Positions 36,246-44,992 of a stretch of DNA of 64,000 nucleotides are shown here, piece after piece (position 1 is the first letter of the stretch; the number at the start of each line of letters is the position of its first letter). The DNA comes from Ignavibacteriales bacterium (GTDB lineage Bacteria > Bacteroidota > Ignavibacteria > Ignavibacteriales > Ignavibacteriaceae), in contig JAGUYG010000016.1 in NCBI GenBank assembly GCA_020061465.1, positions 1-64,000 on the forward strand. Direction: 5' to 3'. A program made the position numbers and the translations under genes. Under the pieces are notes generated by a model. That model made no database searches, was not told the origin of the DNA, and saw only the letters and a list, made by a program, of their open reading frames with translations.

Positions 36246-37496
36246 TCAACTGCTGTCTAAGTAAGCTTTGATTCTGGAAACATCCTGCGATGCACCAATC
36301 TTATTATAATAAGAAAGTGCATTCTTGAAATGCTTCCGGGCATCATCTTTCTTTTTAAGCTCGAGGTAAAGCAGTCCCAGCTCAAATGAAGTTTCGGCAT
36401 GATTCAAGTAATTTTTGTATTCTTTGTTCATTCGGAGGCTGGTTAAAAGATAATTCTCCGATTCTTTGTAGTTTTTTCTTTTCCTGGCAATAATTCCTTT
36501 GATTTTATATCCGTCAGCCAGCGATAGTCTGTCATTAAGCTGTTGACCTAACTCCAATCCCTTTTCGGCATAGGCGTTAGCCAGCTCCAGGTCATTAAGC
36601 TCGGAATAAATATAACCCTTGCTCAAATAGGAAACAGTTACCGTTGGCAAATAACGGGCTTCGATAGAAACATTTATGCTAGAATCAAATTCTTTTATTG
36701 CCGAAGAATACTCCTTTCTGTGAGTAAACAACATGCCTAAATTATGCCTTACTTCAGCGACCTTTCTCCAGTCCCCAATTTCTTCGAACTGCATCAGCGC
36801 TCTTCTGTAATGAGTGTAAGCGAGATCCAAATTACCCTGGATATTATTAATAATGCCAAGATTTATATCAATCATGCTCATTATTACTTTATCCTTTTTA
36901 GGATTAAGATAAGCCTGACTCTTTTCAAAGTGCGCTTTGGCTCTTTTCAGTTCACCTTTATCGCCATAGATTGTTCCCATCAAGTTCTGACACATGGCGG
37001 AGCCTTTCAGGTCTTTTTGTTTGCTGAACAGTTCCCCGGCTTGGTTTATGTATCTAAGGCTTTCTTTCCACATTGCCTGCCTGCTGAAGATTTCGCCGAG
37101 CGCTAAAATGCCATAGGCAGCAATGTTCCCGAAGCGTTCATCGTCTTTAGCTTTTGAAATTATTTCAGTATGAATTTCCGAAGCCAAAGAGAATTCGCCT
37201 TGCGTAATAGCAAGCTTGCCCAGGCTCAGCAAGAAGTCTAAATATTTTTCTTTACTGAGCCTTTTTTGGGCAAAAGTGATTAATCGGTCGGCCTGGTGAC
37301 GAATATTCTCAGACGTCACCGGGCCAAGCTGAAAGTCCCTTTGTTTCTTTAAACCGGGTTTCTTTTGTTTTTCGGGAAAAGGTTTTTGCCGGATTTCATT
37401 TAGGAATTCTTCTGCCTGTTTTGAGTCGAAGAATTTTTCCAGCACATCTCTAATCCCTTCTAAAATACCATTAAGGTATTTTTTGCCTCGTTTCAT
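36246..37496 (-). CDS. TPR-repeat protein
   Basis: A 416-residue protein made almost wholly of tetratricopeptide repeats from ~95 to the end; several units show the W/L-G-Y-A-F-A-P-like spacing (for example NLMGTIYGDKGELKRAKAHFEK and YLSKGYIYSELNDLELANAY, split here by position). The first ~85 residues are basic and charged, with no signal peptide, so it is likely cytoplasmic. It follows the lipoprotein gene by 11 nt and shares its sigma-54 promoter. Its repeats resemble those in the C-terminal half of the kinase at 40137-43718, which suggests a partner or scaffold role in the same circuit (inference). Confidence 0.88.
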   Translation of the reverse strand: MKRGKKYLNGILEGIRDVLEKFFDSKQAEEFLNEIRQKPFPEKQKKPGLKKQRDFQLGPVTSENIRHQADRLITFAQKRLSKEKYLDFLLSLGKLAITQGEFSLASEIHTEIISKAKDDERFGNIAAYGILALGEIFSRQAMWKESLRYINQAGELFSKQKDLKGSAMCQNLMGTIYGDKGELKRAKAHFEKSQAYLNPKKDKVIMSMIDINLGIINNIQGNLDLAYTHYRRALMQFEEIGDWRKVAEVRHNLGMLFTHRKEYSSAIKEFDSSINVSIEARYLPTVTVSYLSKGYIYSELNDLELANAYAEKGLELGQQLNDRLSLADGYKIKGIIARKRKNYKESENYLLTSLRMNKEYKNYLNHAETSFELGLLYLELKKKDDARKHFKNALSYYNKIGASQDVSRIKAYLDSS

Positions 37497-37507
37497 TTCA
37501 TTCCATT

Positions 37508-38074
37508 TTATTTGATAAATGCATAACGAGAAAAATGAGTTAAGACAGCTTTATTGACCGATAAATTACCTGAAGCTGCATCTACCTTTAGATTTTCCTT
37601 CTGAACAGGCTGGAATTGATTTTCACCGGCAATATACGCAAAATCTACAGAATTTGCGGATACGCTCGATAAATCAATCCCTCCGTATGAGAGGTCTAAA
37701 GATAGAGGAACATCGAATTGCATAGACGGCAGTAACTCAACTGCTGCTAGTGCGTCCTCAAATGTTACCGAGATATCTTTCGTGCCTTGAAAGGCTCCGG
37801 CAGGTACGGTTAATACAGCACTAATTGAAACCGAACCGCTGCCCGAAGGGTACTCGGCATTCAGAACAACGCTTCCTCCAACTTGACCATCGATGGTTTC
37901 AACAGCAGTAAACTGCGCTTCTACAGCAAGCGACGATCTTGAAGGAATCTTAACAATTTCCTTTTTAGCACCCTGAGAATTGGGGCTTTCGGGGAAATCG
38001 CTGTTTGTCCCTATATCGGAGCATCCCGCCAAAAGTAAGAACGAGAGACCGATAGAAAACAGTAGTTTCTTCAT
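37508..38074 (-). CDS. Lipoprotein, likely sigma-54-controlled
   Basis: A 188-residue lipoprotein with signal MKKLLFSIGLSFLLLAGC and lipobox cysteine C18. The mature part is beta-rich, with a ~110-residue region (GGSVVLNAEYPSGSGSVSIS ... VPAGAFQGTKDISVTFEDAL ... LTHFSRYAFIK) resembling ZU5-like or autotransporter-adjacent beta domains; the family is not certain. It is the first gene after the sigma-54 promoter at 38132-38147 and is followed by the TPR gene. Envelope display of a signalling output is possible, not shown. Confidence 0.8.
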   Translation of the reverse strand: MKKLLFSIGLSFLLLAGCSDIGTNSDFPESPNSQGAKKEIVKIPSRSSLAVEAQFTAVETIDGQVGGSVVLNAEYPSGSGSVSISAVLTVPAGAFQGTKDISVTFEDALAAVELLPSMQFDVPLSLDLSYGGIDLSSVSANSVDFAYIAGENQFQPVQKENLKVDAASGNLSVNKAVLTHFSRYAFIK

Positions 38075-38108
38075 AACACCCTCTAAAAATAGTTATTAGT
38101 TATTATTC

Positions 38109-38120
38109 CCCAGCGCTGGG
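38109..38120. promoter_or_regulatory. Perfect 12-bp palindrome at the predicted transcription start
   Basis: CCCAGCGCTGGG sits where transcription from the sigma-54 promoter should begin (near 38121). It is GC-rich in an AT-rich spacer, so it may be an operator or a 5'-UTR hairpin. Confidence 0.5.
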
Positions 38121-38131
38121 ATAACTTTTAA

Positions 38132-38147
38132 TGCAACGTTAATGCCA
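38132..38147 (-). promoter_or_regulatory. Sigma-54 (RpoN) -24/-12 promoter
   Basis: On the minus strand the sequence reads TGGCATTAACGTTGCA. It has the invariant GG and GC dinucleotides exactly 10 nt apart and matches TGGCAC-N5-TTGC in all but one conserved base. The predicted start, near 38121, lies 47 nt before the lipoprotein ATG. A sigma-54 activator gene lies next upstream on the same strand. Confidence 0.75.
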
Positions 38148-38230
38148 TTAAAAAACTCTTGTTTTTAATATTTTTTTGCGGTTGAAAAAATTCAACACGG
38201 TAATTTTTACTTACGGAATAGAATAAAAAT

Positions 38231-38264
38231 TTACATGTGTAATATTTTTTTACAACCAGTGTAA
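38231..38264. promoter_or_regulatory. Candidate upstream activator sites
   Basis: Two inverted repeats with the same half-sites, TTACA-N2-TGTAA (38231-38242) and TTACA-N5-TGTAA (38250-38264), lie about 110-143 bp upstream of the predicted sigma-54 start. This is the usual distance for enhancer-binding-protein sites. A further GTTACAC half-site is near 38288. Confidence 0.45.
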
Positions 38265-38395
38265 TGACTTTTTAGTTAAGAAGTTATGTTACACAAAAAG
38301 TTCAGTATTAAAAGTAAATATCAGCTTAATTGAAACAGGATTATGAAAAATTATTGAGTTGATAATGAAAAATTATTTTTAATTCTGAACGTAAA

Positions 38396-38413
38396 GACGG
38401 GGCATGCCCCGTC
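38396..38413. repeat. 18-bp perfect palindrome
   Basis: GACGGGGCATGCCCCGTC, extended imperfectly outward, stands in AT-rich intergenic DNA. It resembles dispersed palindromic repeats of this genome type. It lies in the 690-bp gene-free stretch 38075-38764, which also holds the sigma-54 promoter, its candidate enhancer sites and the repeat at 38699. Confidence 0.7.
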
Positions 38414-38698
38414 TCTACAACTTAATAACAAATAACCAATTATATAGTTTGATAATTATTTCAAACATTTGTTTGGAGATTTGCGTAAGGTGAGTTGATA
38501 AATCATATTACCAGGATTATTTCATAAGAGAGCTTGTTAAGAATCTATTTTAAAAAATCAGTGGGACTCTGATTTTCTAAGTTGTTCACTGTGTAACTAC
38601 CGCTTTTAATAATTACACAGAGTTTCAGAGTGCAGAGACGAGAGGAACAGAGGTATTAACCGCAAGACAAAATACTTCACATAAAACTACAAATTTCC

Positions 38699-38724
38699 GC
38701 ATCAGCATAAACGGTGACGCTGAT
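38699..38724 (+). repeat. Second GCGTCAC-family hairpin copy
   Basis: This segment aligns with 28999-29035 at roughly 27 of 35 positions, keeping CATAAA, GTGACGCT and GAA-AAAG. The stem is less perfect. It lies 40 bp past the stop of the sigma-54 activator gene. Confidence 0.5.
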
Positions 38725-38764
38725 TGAAAAAAGATTAATAACTCAGTCCATTTGGTAGTTTAGA

Positions 38765-40135
38765 TTAATCTCTCAATAACCTATCTAACTTTGGGCGTGA
38801 AATTCCGAGTGTTTTTGCAGTTTGGGATTTATTCCCGTCGAATTTTTGCAGGACTTCCTTAACGTATAATTTTTCCAGGTCGCTTAAATCTGTGGATTTA
38901 TAATTAACTTCCAAACGAAGGTTGTTTGGAGCCAGATGACCATTGTTATCAATTTTCTTTTCGGCAGGTTTGCTTACTAAATTTTCAAAATATTTTAAAC
39001 GGAGAGTGCTATCTTGTGTAAGCAGCACCGCTCGCTCTAAGCTGTTGCGTAGCTGTCTAATATTCCCGGGCCAATCATAAGATCGAATGAAATCTAAAAC
39101 ATCGTTTTCAATTTTGTTAATCTTTTTTTGAAAGAGTCGGCAAAAATCTTCAACAAAATATTCGGTAAGAATGAGTAAATCTTCGCCGCGCTCCCTGAGC
39201 GGCGGCAGGGTAATGGTAAGGGCATTCAGCCGGTAATAGAGATCATTACGAAAGAGCTTATCTTGAACCATCTTTTCAAGATTCTGATTTGTAGCAGCTA
39301 TGATTCTTGTATTTAACGGAATATCATACACACCTCCTAATCGCCTTATTACTTTCTTCTCGATTACTCTTAATAATTTAGATTGAAGGTTTAAGCTTAA
39401 GTCACCTATTTCATCTAAAAAGAGAGTGCCGTTTTCTGCCAGCTCAAACAAGCCAAGTTTCTTATTTGTTGCATTTGTAAAGGCGCCTTTTTCATAACCG
39501 AATAGTTCCGATTCAAGCAGCGTTTCGGGTATTGCAGTGCATAAAACATCTATGAACGGAGCGGGCTTTTCATTTGCAGCATTGTGAATTGATTTTGCCA
39601 GCACTCCTTTACCGGTACCGGTTTCACCTAAAATTAAAATATTTAAGGAAGTACTTGCCGCTACACTTTCAGCCAGTTCAATGGCTTTTATTACCGGTTT
39701 GGATTTACCTATAAAAGACGAAAAGCTGTCTTTCTTGGAAATGTTTGATAGGTTTAGTCTGTTAATTCTTCTTAGGTTTACTCTCTCCAACGTTTCTTTA
39801 ATAAAAGTAGTAAACTTAAAAACTTCATACGGGAAGACGTATATATCCGTAAATCCGAGTTTGGCAACCGTGCTAACTACTAACGGATTTCCGTTGTTTA
39901 CTACACATACCGCAATGCTGCCTAAATTACTTTTCAATTCAATTAGACCGGTAAGGATTGGAGAATCCAAATCGTCTATCTGTACGATAATAATATCATC
40001 GGGAGCCGCTTCTATGTTTTGAGACGGTTCAATACTGATCTCATAATTAGGGAAATCCACTTTGCTTAGAGCAGATTCGATTGCAAGCACATCGTTGGAA
40101 TCGGAAAAAATTTTTATTAAAAGTTTGTTGTTCAA
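38765..40135 (-). CDS. Sigma-54-dependent transcriptional activator
   Basis: A 456-residue enhancer-binding protein. The N-terminal ~120 residues look like a receiver fold without the phospho-acceptor Asp arrangement (IIIVQIDDLDSP). The AAA+ domain has Walker A GETGTGKG (170-177), the sigma-54 loop as GAFTNA (217-222) instead of GAFTGA, Walker B GTLFLDEIGD (D241/E242) and arginine-finger region FRNDLYYRL. A Fis-type helix-turn-helix closes the protein (~418-456, GNKSQTAKTLGISRPKL). It begins 1 nt after the kinase gene stop, so it is translated with it. The likely target is the sigma-54 promoter at 38132, directly downstream. Confidence 0.95.
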   Translation of the reverse strand: MNNKLLIKIFSDSNDVLAIESALSKVDFPNYEISIEPSQNIEAAPDDIIIVQIDDLDSPILTGLIELKSNLGSIAVCVVNNGNPLVVSTVAKLGFTDIYVFPYEVFKFTTFIKETLERVNLRRINRLNLSNISKKDSFSSFIGKSKPVIKAIELAESVAASTSLNILILGETGTGKGVLAKSIHNAANEKPAPFIDVLCTAIPETLLESELFGYEKGAFTNATNKKLGLFELAENGTLFLDEIGDLSLNLQSKLLRVIEKKVIRRLGGVYDIPLNTRIIAATNQNLEKMVQDKLFRNDLYYRLNALTITLPPLRERGEDLLILTEYFVEDFCRLFQKKINKIENDVLDFIRSYDWPGNIRQLRNSLERAVLLTQDSTLRLKYFENLVSKPAEKKIDNNGHLAPNNLRLEVNYKSTDLSDLEKLYVKEVLQKFDGNKSQTAKTLGISRPKLDRLLRD

Positions 40136-40136
40136 A

Positions 40137-43100
40137 TTATTCGTTTATTTTTTGTTCTAAAAATTCCAATCTTTCTAAAGCTGCTTTTCTTTCGCTTTTT
40201 TGTAAGTATTTTTGCTGCAGTACCGGATTGGTTATCCTGCCGGCTAAAAAATGAATAAGCGATTTAGCGTATCCCGAAAAATCTTTTACTCTTCCCGGGT
40301 TGCCTCTTTCATAAAAAAGATTTGCCATTGCTAACAGCACTTTCCATGTTACCTCCGAAATTTGTTCGTTCTGTAAAATCTCAAATGCTTCCTCAAAGAA
40401 CGAAGCCGGTGACGGAAGATTCAGATGCCTGTTAATTAGCGAAATTTTTCCTAAAAGTAAATTTCTTTCCGCTTTAAAAAACGGGTTTTGATTTGAAAAA
40501 GCAACAAAGTTTTCATCCTCTAATTCTTTAAGGGCAGTTGGGTAGGCTTCTAAATTCATTAAAACATCGGAAAGAACAAAGCTTGCTTTGATAAAATTAT
40601 TTTTATCATCTTTTTTTCTATACTCATCCCGTATGTCTGTTAAATCCTTCCAAACATTTGTACGGTACGAGCGCTGCACAAAATTTAAAATTTCCAGAAA
40701 CTTGAAATTTGTTTTTTGTTTATCGGTCAATTGATGGTTTTTGAGCAGCTTTTCGAAATCAGCAATAACTTCGTTCATCCCATGTTCATCTCCGATATCA
40801 TAATAAAACTTACCTAACATGAATAATACTTCAACTTCTTCACCTGGATTTGATAATTCCCTAAAAAATTTTTTTGAATCGGTAAGAGAATCATACGCTT
40901 TTTGATATTCGCAAATTGTGTGGTATACTTCGCCTAAATTCGAAAGCACAAGACCCTGGCTGTGTTTGTCTCCCAAACTTCTAAATATCGAATGAGCGCG
41001 CGTGTAATGCTCGATTGATTTTTCAAAATTTAAATGATCGAAATAATATATACCGTAGTTAAAAACTGTTTTAGATTCCTGTTCAATATTTCCGATAGAA
41101 AGATTTGTTTCCAGAGAATTATTCCAATATTGCTCGGCATTTTCATAATCGCCTTTGATGTTATAGATGTTGCCTATATTCACCTCTATACCGGCTGCCT
41201 GCATTGCAAGATTGGATTCTTTATAAAGCTCGAGCGCTTTTTTAAATCCGGTAATTGCACCGCCAAGGTTTTCATCCTGGTAAAACTCAATCAATCCTTC
41301 GAGATTATAAGCTTTGGCAGCAATTTCTTTATCTGAATCTTTGCTTTCGATTATTTGCCTGCAAATTTTTTCTGCCGATGAAAAATCATTTAAATCAAAA
41401 TAAATATTTGCTATTTCTATTAAAATGCGCTGCTTTTTGTTGTCGTCATTAATTATTGGAAATAATTTGAGCAGCAATTCTTTACCGTAGTTCAGTTCGC
41501 CGGTACCGATTAAACAAAGGCTCTTTTGAAAAGTAAGTTCGTGTAAAATTTCTTTATCTAAATTTTCCGGCAAAAGCTCTTCGGTTAAGGCTAAACATAA
41601 TTTTTTCTCGCCTATTCTGAACAGAACCTTACTTAATCTGAATTTTACATAAAACTTATCTTCATCATCCAACGGAAATTCAATCAGATGCTCCAAAATT
41701 TTTCTTTCGTAGGTGGAAGCAGACATTTGCTCTGCACGCTGCAATTCTTTTTTATATATATTGAAGCTTAACCGGTACTCTCCGGCTAACTCAAATTGAC
41801 GGGCAATTTCCGCAGGATAAAATTCCGGAAAATGGTTTAGAATATGCTTTGCAGCAAATAGATGAATTGGTTTTTTATTTTCTATCCTTTCGTAAATGAA
41901 TTGTTTAATGCTTTCAGAAATAAATTTAGGTTGAAGGCTGAGATTAATCGGCTGCAAAATATTTTTCTCCCGCAGCCCGGAAATAATACCGGTAACAGCC
42001 GCAGCAGGAAAAGAGACAAGTAAAGCCAACAGATTCTCATCGATGCCTGTTTGAAATAATGCTAAAAGTTGTACCGCTTTGGTTTCATTCTCGTCTAAGT
42101 CTTTTAATCTTAGAATAAAAATATCTTCTTGTGAACTTTTTAATAATTTTTCTGAGTCTTTGTCATAATTCAGAAATGCACCGTCGCGGTTAAATGAAAG
42201 TAGTTCTAGTAGGATCAAATCTTTAATGAATGAAGCAATATTCCCGGGAAGAAGATCGGCATACAATAAGATAAGTTTCTTTATTTCACCGCGTGGAAAT
42301 TTATCCCAATAATTTATTTCCAGATATTCATTTACATTTGCTTCGGTAAACGGAGTAAGGTTTAATGTAAGTACGTTCTGAAACGAATTTGAAATGTAAG
42401 GTAAACCCGTATCCTCTGCGGTGATAATTCTGATATTGTTCACCAATAAAATTGGAAATAATTGTTCAAATAAATCGAGAGTAAAAGAATCATATCGATT
42501 AAAGTCGTCAAGCAGAATAATGAATTTAGCTGTAAGAGAAATCCTGGCTATAAGCGACTTTAATTTGTCGATCTCTATCGGAGCGCTGTCTTCAAGAAGA
42601 TTAAGTATTTCATTAATCAACTGACTGTCTGCTTTTTTATAAACGGCTTCATTAAAAATTATATTACGAAGTAATCTTTTCCAGAGATGCTCCTCTGCCG
42701 CATCGGATAGGTGAATGATTATAGCATTAGGATTTTCAAAGTACAGCTTTTGTAGCAGCATTGATTTTCCCGCACCTTCAGTTCCGCGAATCGAAAGTAA
42801 ATTACCGCCTGCATCTGACGATACGTAAGAATTAACTACCGCAAAAACGTCCTTCCGGTTGCAAAATATTTTAGCGGGAGTCCATTCTTGCTTGAGCGAT
42901 TGGGTTGTCGGAATATTTAAGTCATCCAAAATTTCTAATGAGTTTTGGTATCTGTTTTCCGGTTCTTTTACGAGCAGCCGTTTAACAACCGAAGTTAGTA
43001 CGGCAGAATAATTGTTTTCAGGAAATTCAAAATCTTTTTCGAGATGAGCCTTAAGTGTGTCTAAGGCGGTAGTTACGGCAAACGGAAATTTGTGATAAAT

Positions 43101-43718
43101 AATTCTGTACAAAATTATACCAAGCGAGTAAAGATCTGCCCGATGATCCGCTTGTCCGGCTAACAACATTTCCGGAGCGATATATTCTAAAGTTCCGCGG
43201 GGAGTAAATTCAAACTCCGAATCTTTACGGTGAGTAAAACCAAAATCAATGAACTTTATTACAGGATGTTTGCCATCTTTATGAATAAGAATGTTCTCGG
43301 GTTTTACATCGAAATGAATGAAGTTCGATTGATGTAAATAAAACAACACCGAACAAATCTGCTTTATGATTTCGCGGATTTTCTCTTCATCGTCAATCGA
43401 GGGATAATCGTAAAGTGAAGTCCCTTCAAAATAATCTAAAGTAATGAATGTGCTGCCCTGCTGAAGGTTGAATTCATTTTGGTTATCGATGTGCAGGAGT
43501 GTACCAAAGTTGTGTGCCGCAATTATATTCCGATGATTAAAACTTTTTAACAGCAGAAACTCATTCCTAAAAGTTTCTTTTTCTTCAATGCTGCTGTTTT
43601 CGGCTAAAACTTTAATTGCGTACATCGAACCCGAAATTAGTAAATCTTCAGCAAGGAAAACAACGCTGCGCCCTTCTCCGATTTTTTTGATAAGCCTATA
43701 TCGTTTATTGATGATCAT
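40137..43718 (-). CDS. Ser/Thr protein kinase - STAND-like ATPase - TPR protein
   Basis: A 1193-residue cytoplasmic multidomain protein. The kinase (1-~268) has the glycine loop GEGRSVVF, lysine K36 (YAIKVLAE), catalytic HFDVKPEN (D137, so a non-RD type), DFG at 158-160 and the APE motif. An AAA/STAND-like ATPase follows with Walker A GTEGAGKS (312-319) and Walker B FIILLDDF (399-406). From ~640 to the end lie many TPR units. This build resembles PknK/AfsR-type regulators that sense a ligand through TPRs. Its start overlaps the permease gene by 4 nt and its stop is 1 nt from the sigma-54 activator, so all are in one operon. The kinase may phosphorylate that activator (inference). Confidence 0.93.
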   Translation of the reverse strand: MIINKRYRLIKKIGEGRSVVFLAEDLLISGSMYAIKVLAENSSIEEKETFRNEFLLLKSFNHRNIIAAHNFGTLLHIDNQNEFNLQQGSTFITLDYFEGTSLYDYPSIDDEEKIREIIKQICSVLFYLHQSNFIHFDVKPENILIHKDGKHPVIKFIDFGFTHRKDSEFEFTPRGTLEYIAPEMLLAGQADHRADLYSLGIILYRIIYHKFPFAVTTALDTLKAHLEKDFEFPENNYSAVLTSVVKRLLVKEPENRYQNSLEILDDLNIPTTQSLKQEWTPAKIFCNRKDVFAVVNSYVSSDAGGNLLSIRGTEGAGKSMLLQKLYFENPNAIIIHLSDAAEEHLWKRLLRNIIFNEAVYKKADSQLINEILNLLEDSAPIEIDKLKSLIARISLTAKFIILLDDFNRYDSFTLDLFEQLFPILLVNNIRIITAEDTGLPYISNSFQNVLTLNLTPFTEANVNEYLEINYWDKFPRGEIKKLILLYADLLPGNIASFIKDLILLELLSFNRDGAFLNYDKDSEKLLKSSQEDIFILRLKDLDENETKAVQLLALFQTGIDENLLALLVSFPAAAVTGIISGLREKNILQPINLSLQPKFISESIKQFIYERIENKKPIHLFAAKHILNHFPEFYPAEIARQFELAGEYRLSFNIYKKELQRAEQMSASTYERKILEHLIEFPLDDEDKFYVKFRLSKVLFRIGEKKLCLALTEELLPENLDKEILHELTFQKSLCLIGTGELNYGKELLLKLFPIINDDNKKQRILIEIANIYFDLNDFSSAEKICRQIIESKDSDKEIAAKAYNLEGLIEFYQDENLGGAITGFKKALELYKESNLAMQAAGIEVNIGNIYNIKGDYENAEQYWNNSLETNLSIGNIEQESKTVFNYGIYYFDHLNFEKSIEHYTRAHSIFRSLGDKHSQGLVLSNLGEVYHTICEYQKAYDSLTDSKKFFRELSNPGEEVEVLFMLGKFYYDIGDEHGMNEVIADFEKLLKNHQLTDKQKTNFKFLEILNFVQRSYRTNVWKDLTDIRDEYRKKDDKNNFIKASFVLSDVLMNLEAYPTALKELEDENFVAFSNQNPFFKAERNLLLGKISLINRHLNLPSPASFFEEAFEILQNEQISEVTWKVLLAMANLFYERGNPGRVKDFSGYAKSLIHFLAGRITNPVLQQKYLQKSERKAALERLEFLEQKINE

Positions 43719-44992
43719 GATTTTAATAGCGGATTGTAGTAAGCGCTCAGCTTTCTTGCAATATTATTCGCTGCAAAAAGAGTAATAAATAATGCGAAGC
43801 CCGGTGGAAAGATCATCCACCATGCTTTTGTTAGATATTGTTGTCCGGAGTCGATCATTGCACCCCATGACGGATACATACCGCCGGTGCCAAGTCCTAA
43901 ATAACTTAGGGCTGATTCGGCAAGTATTACATTGCCGTACTGAAATATCAAGTTAACCAAAACAGGTGCTGCAATTACGGGCATAATTTCCTTAAATAAT
44001 AAATTTCTTTTTGGCAGTCCTAACATTTGCGCAGTTATAAAGTAATCTCTGTTTTTTATCGATATAACTTCACTTCGAACAATTTTGAATAAGCTCATCC
44101 AGCCCGAATATCCAAGAACTAAAATTACCGCAAAGAGAGAATTACCGAACAATGCAAGAATCAGAATAATAAGAAAAACAATCGGGAATGCCATTAGCAT
44201 ATCGGCAATCCGGTTTAATGCAGAATCGATTATACCTCCGAAATAACCGGCTAAAAATCCTAAGAACAAACCGAAAATTAAGGTAATAGCAACACTTCCA
44301 AAGCCGACAAACAAAGATATTCGCGCTCCGAAAATTAATCTTGTAAAAACATCTCTGCCATATTCATCCGTTCCGAATAAAAATACTCTTTTCTCGAATA
44401 ATTTTCCGTCAGCTTCTTGAAGAAGTTCACGTTTAATATGAAACTCTTTTTCTTTTTGATAATAAATTATCGAATCGTTTTCCTTAAGACTGTCTGCAAA
44501 AATTATTTGTTCATCGAAAGAACGTTTTACCACTTTATTTTTTTGATATAAAAATTTTGTTTTCATATCGGCAGCAGCATCCGGCTCTTTGAGTTTAAGC
44601 ATATAAACCCGACTTAAGGGAGGAAGTAATTTTGTAACACCGATATTCTTCTGGAAGTCAGGATTTGTATCTGTTATTAGTGGCGCATAGATAAAGATGA
44701 ATGTTAAAATTGTAATAGTTCCGGAAGGAAAACTTACCTCTAGTTGAGGTAGACGGAATTTGTTTCTTGCAATAATTATCAGAACAGGCAGCAATAGAAT
44801 TGTAATCGTCGAGAAAAAATAATCTGCTAATTGCAAATTGAGTTGATTGAAAGCCCAGGTAAAATCCTTAAACAGAAGTAAGAAAAATTTTGTAAATAAC
44901 ACTACCGATTCATAAATGAGAGAAAACCTTGTTGTGATTAAAAGCAGAGACAATAACAAAATCATGTGCCATATTTTAATATGCTTACTCAT
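43715..44992 (-). CDS. Peptide-type ABC transporter permease (OppC/DppC-like), extended
   Basis: A 425-residue inner-membrane permease, longer than usual (~300). The first ~120 residues hold about three extra hydrophobic helices. A ~100-residue charged, probably extracytoplasmic segment (KNIGVTKLLPPLSRV ... FHIKRELLQEADG) precedes the classic FGTDEYGRDVFTR entry. The C-terminal ~200 residues carry the conserved permease core with the EAA-type loop (FKEIMPVIAAPVLVN) and LSYLGLGTGGMYPSWG. Its stop overlaps the kinase start by 4 nt. It begins directly after the first permease gene. Confidence 0.92.
   Translation of the reverse strand: MSKHIKIWHMILLLSLLLITTRFSLIYESVVLFTKFFLLLFKDFTWAFNQLNLQLADYFFSTITILLLPVLIIIARNKFRLPQLEVSFPSGTITILTFIFIYAPLITDTNPDFQKNIGVTKLLPPLSRVYMLKLKEPDAAADMKTKFLYQKNKVVKRSFDEQIIFADSLKENDSIIYYQKEKEFHIKRELLQEADGKLFEKRVFLFGTDEYGRDVFTRLIFGARISLFVGFGSVAITLIFGLFLGFLAGYFGGIIDSALNRIADMLMAFPIVFLIILILALFGNSLFAVILVLGYSGWMSLFKIVRSEVISIKNRDYFITAQMLGLPKRNLLFKEIMPVIAAPVLVNLIFQYGNVILAESALSYLGLGTGGMYPSWGAMIDSGQQYLTKAWWMIFPPGFALFITLFAANNIARKLSAYYNPLLKS

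Noticed and set aside
36154-36273. A 39-codon plus-strand ORF with GAGAGG before its ATG
   Set aside because: It overlaps the 3' end of the TPR gene in antisense, its product shows no recognisable pattern, and similar chance ORFs are expected.
37508-38074. Lipoprotein as a T9SS cargo
   Set aside because: It has a lipobox and no C-terminal sorting domain.
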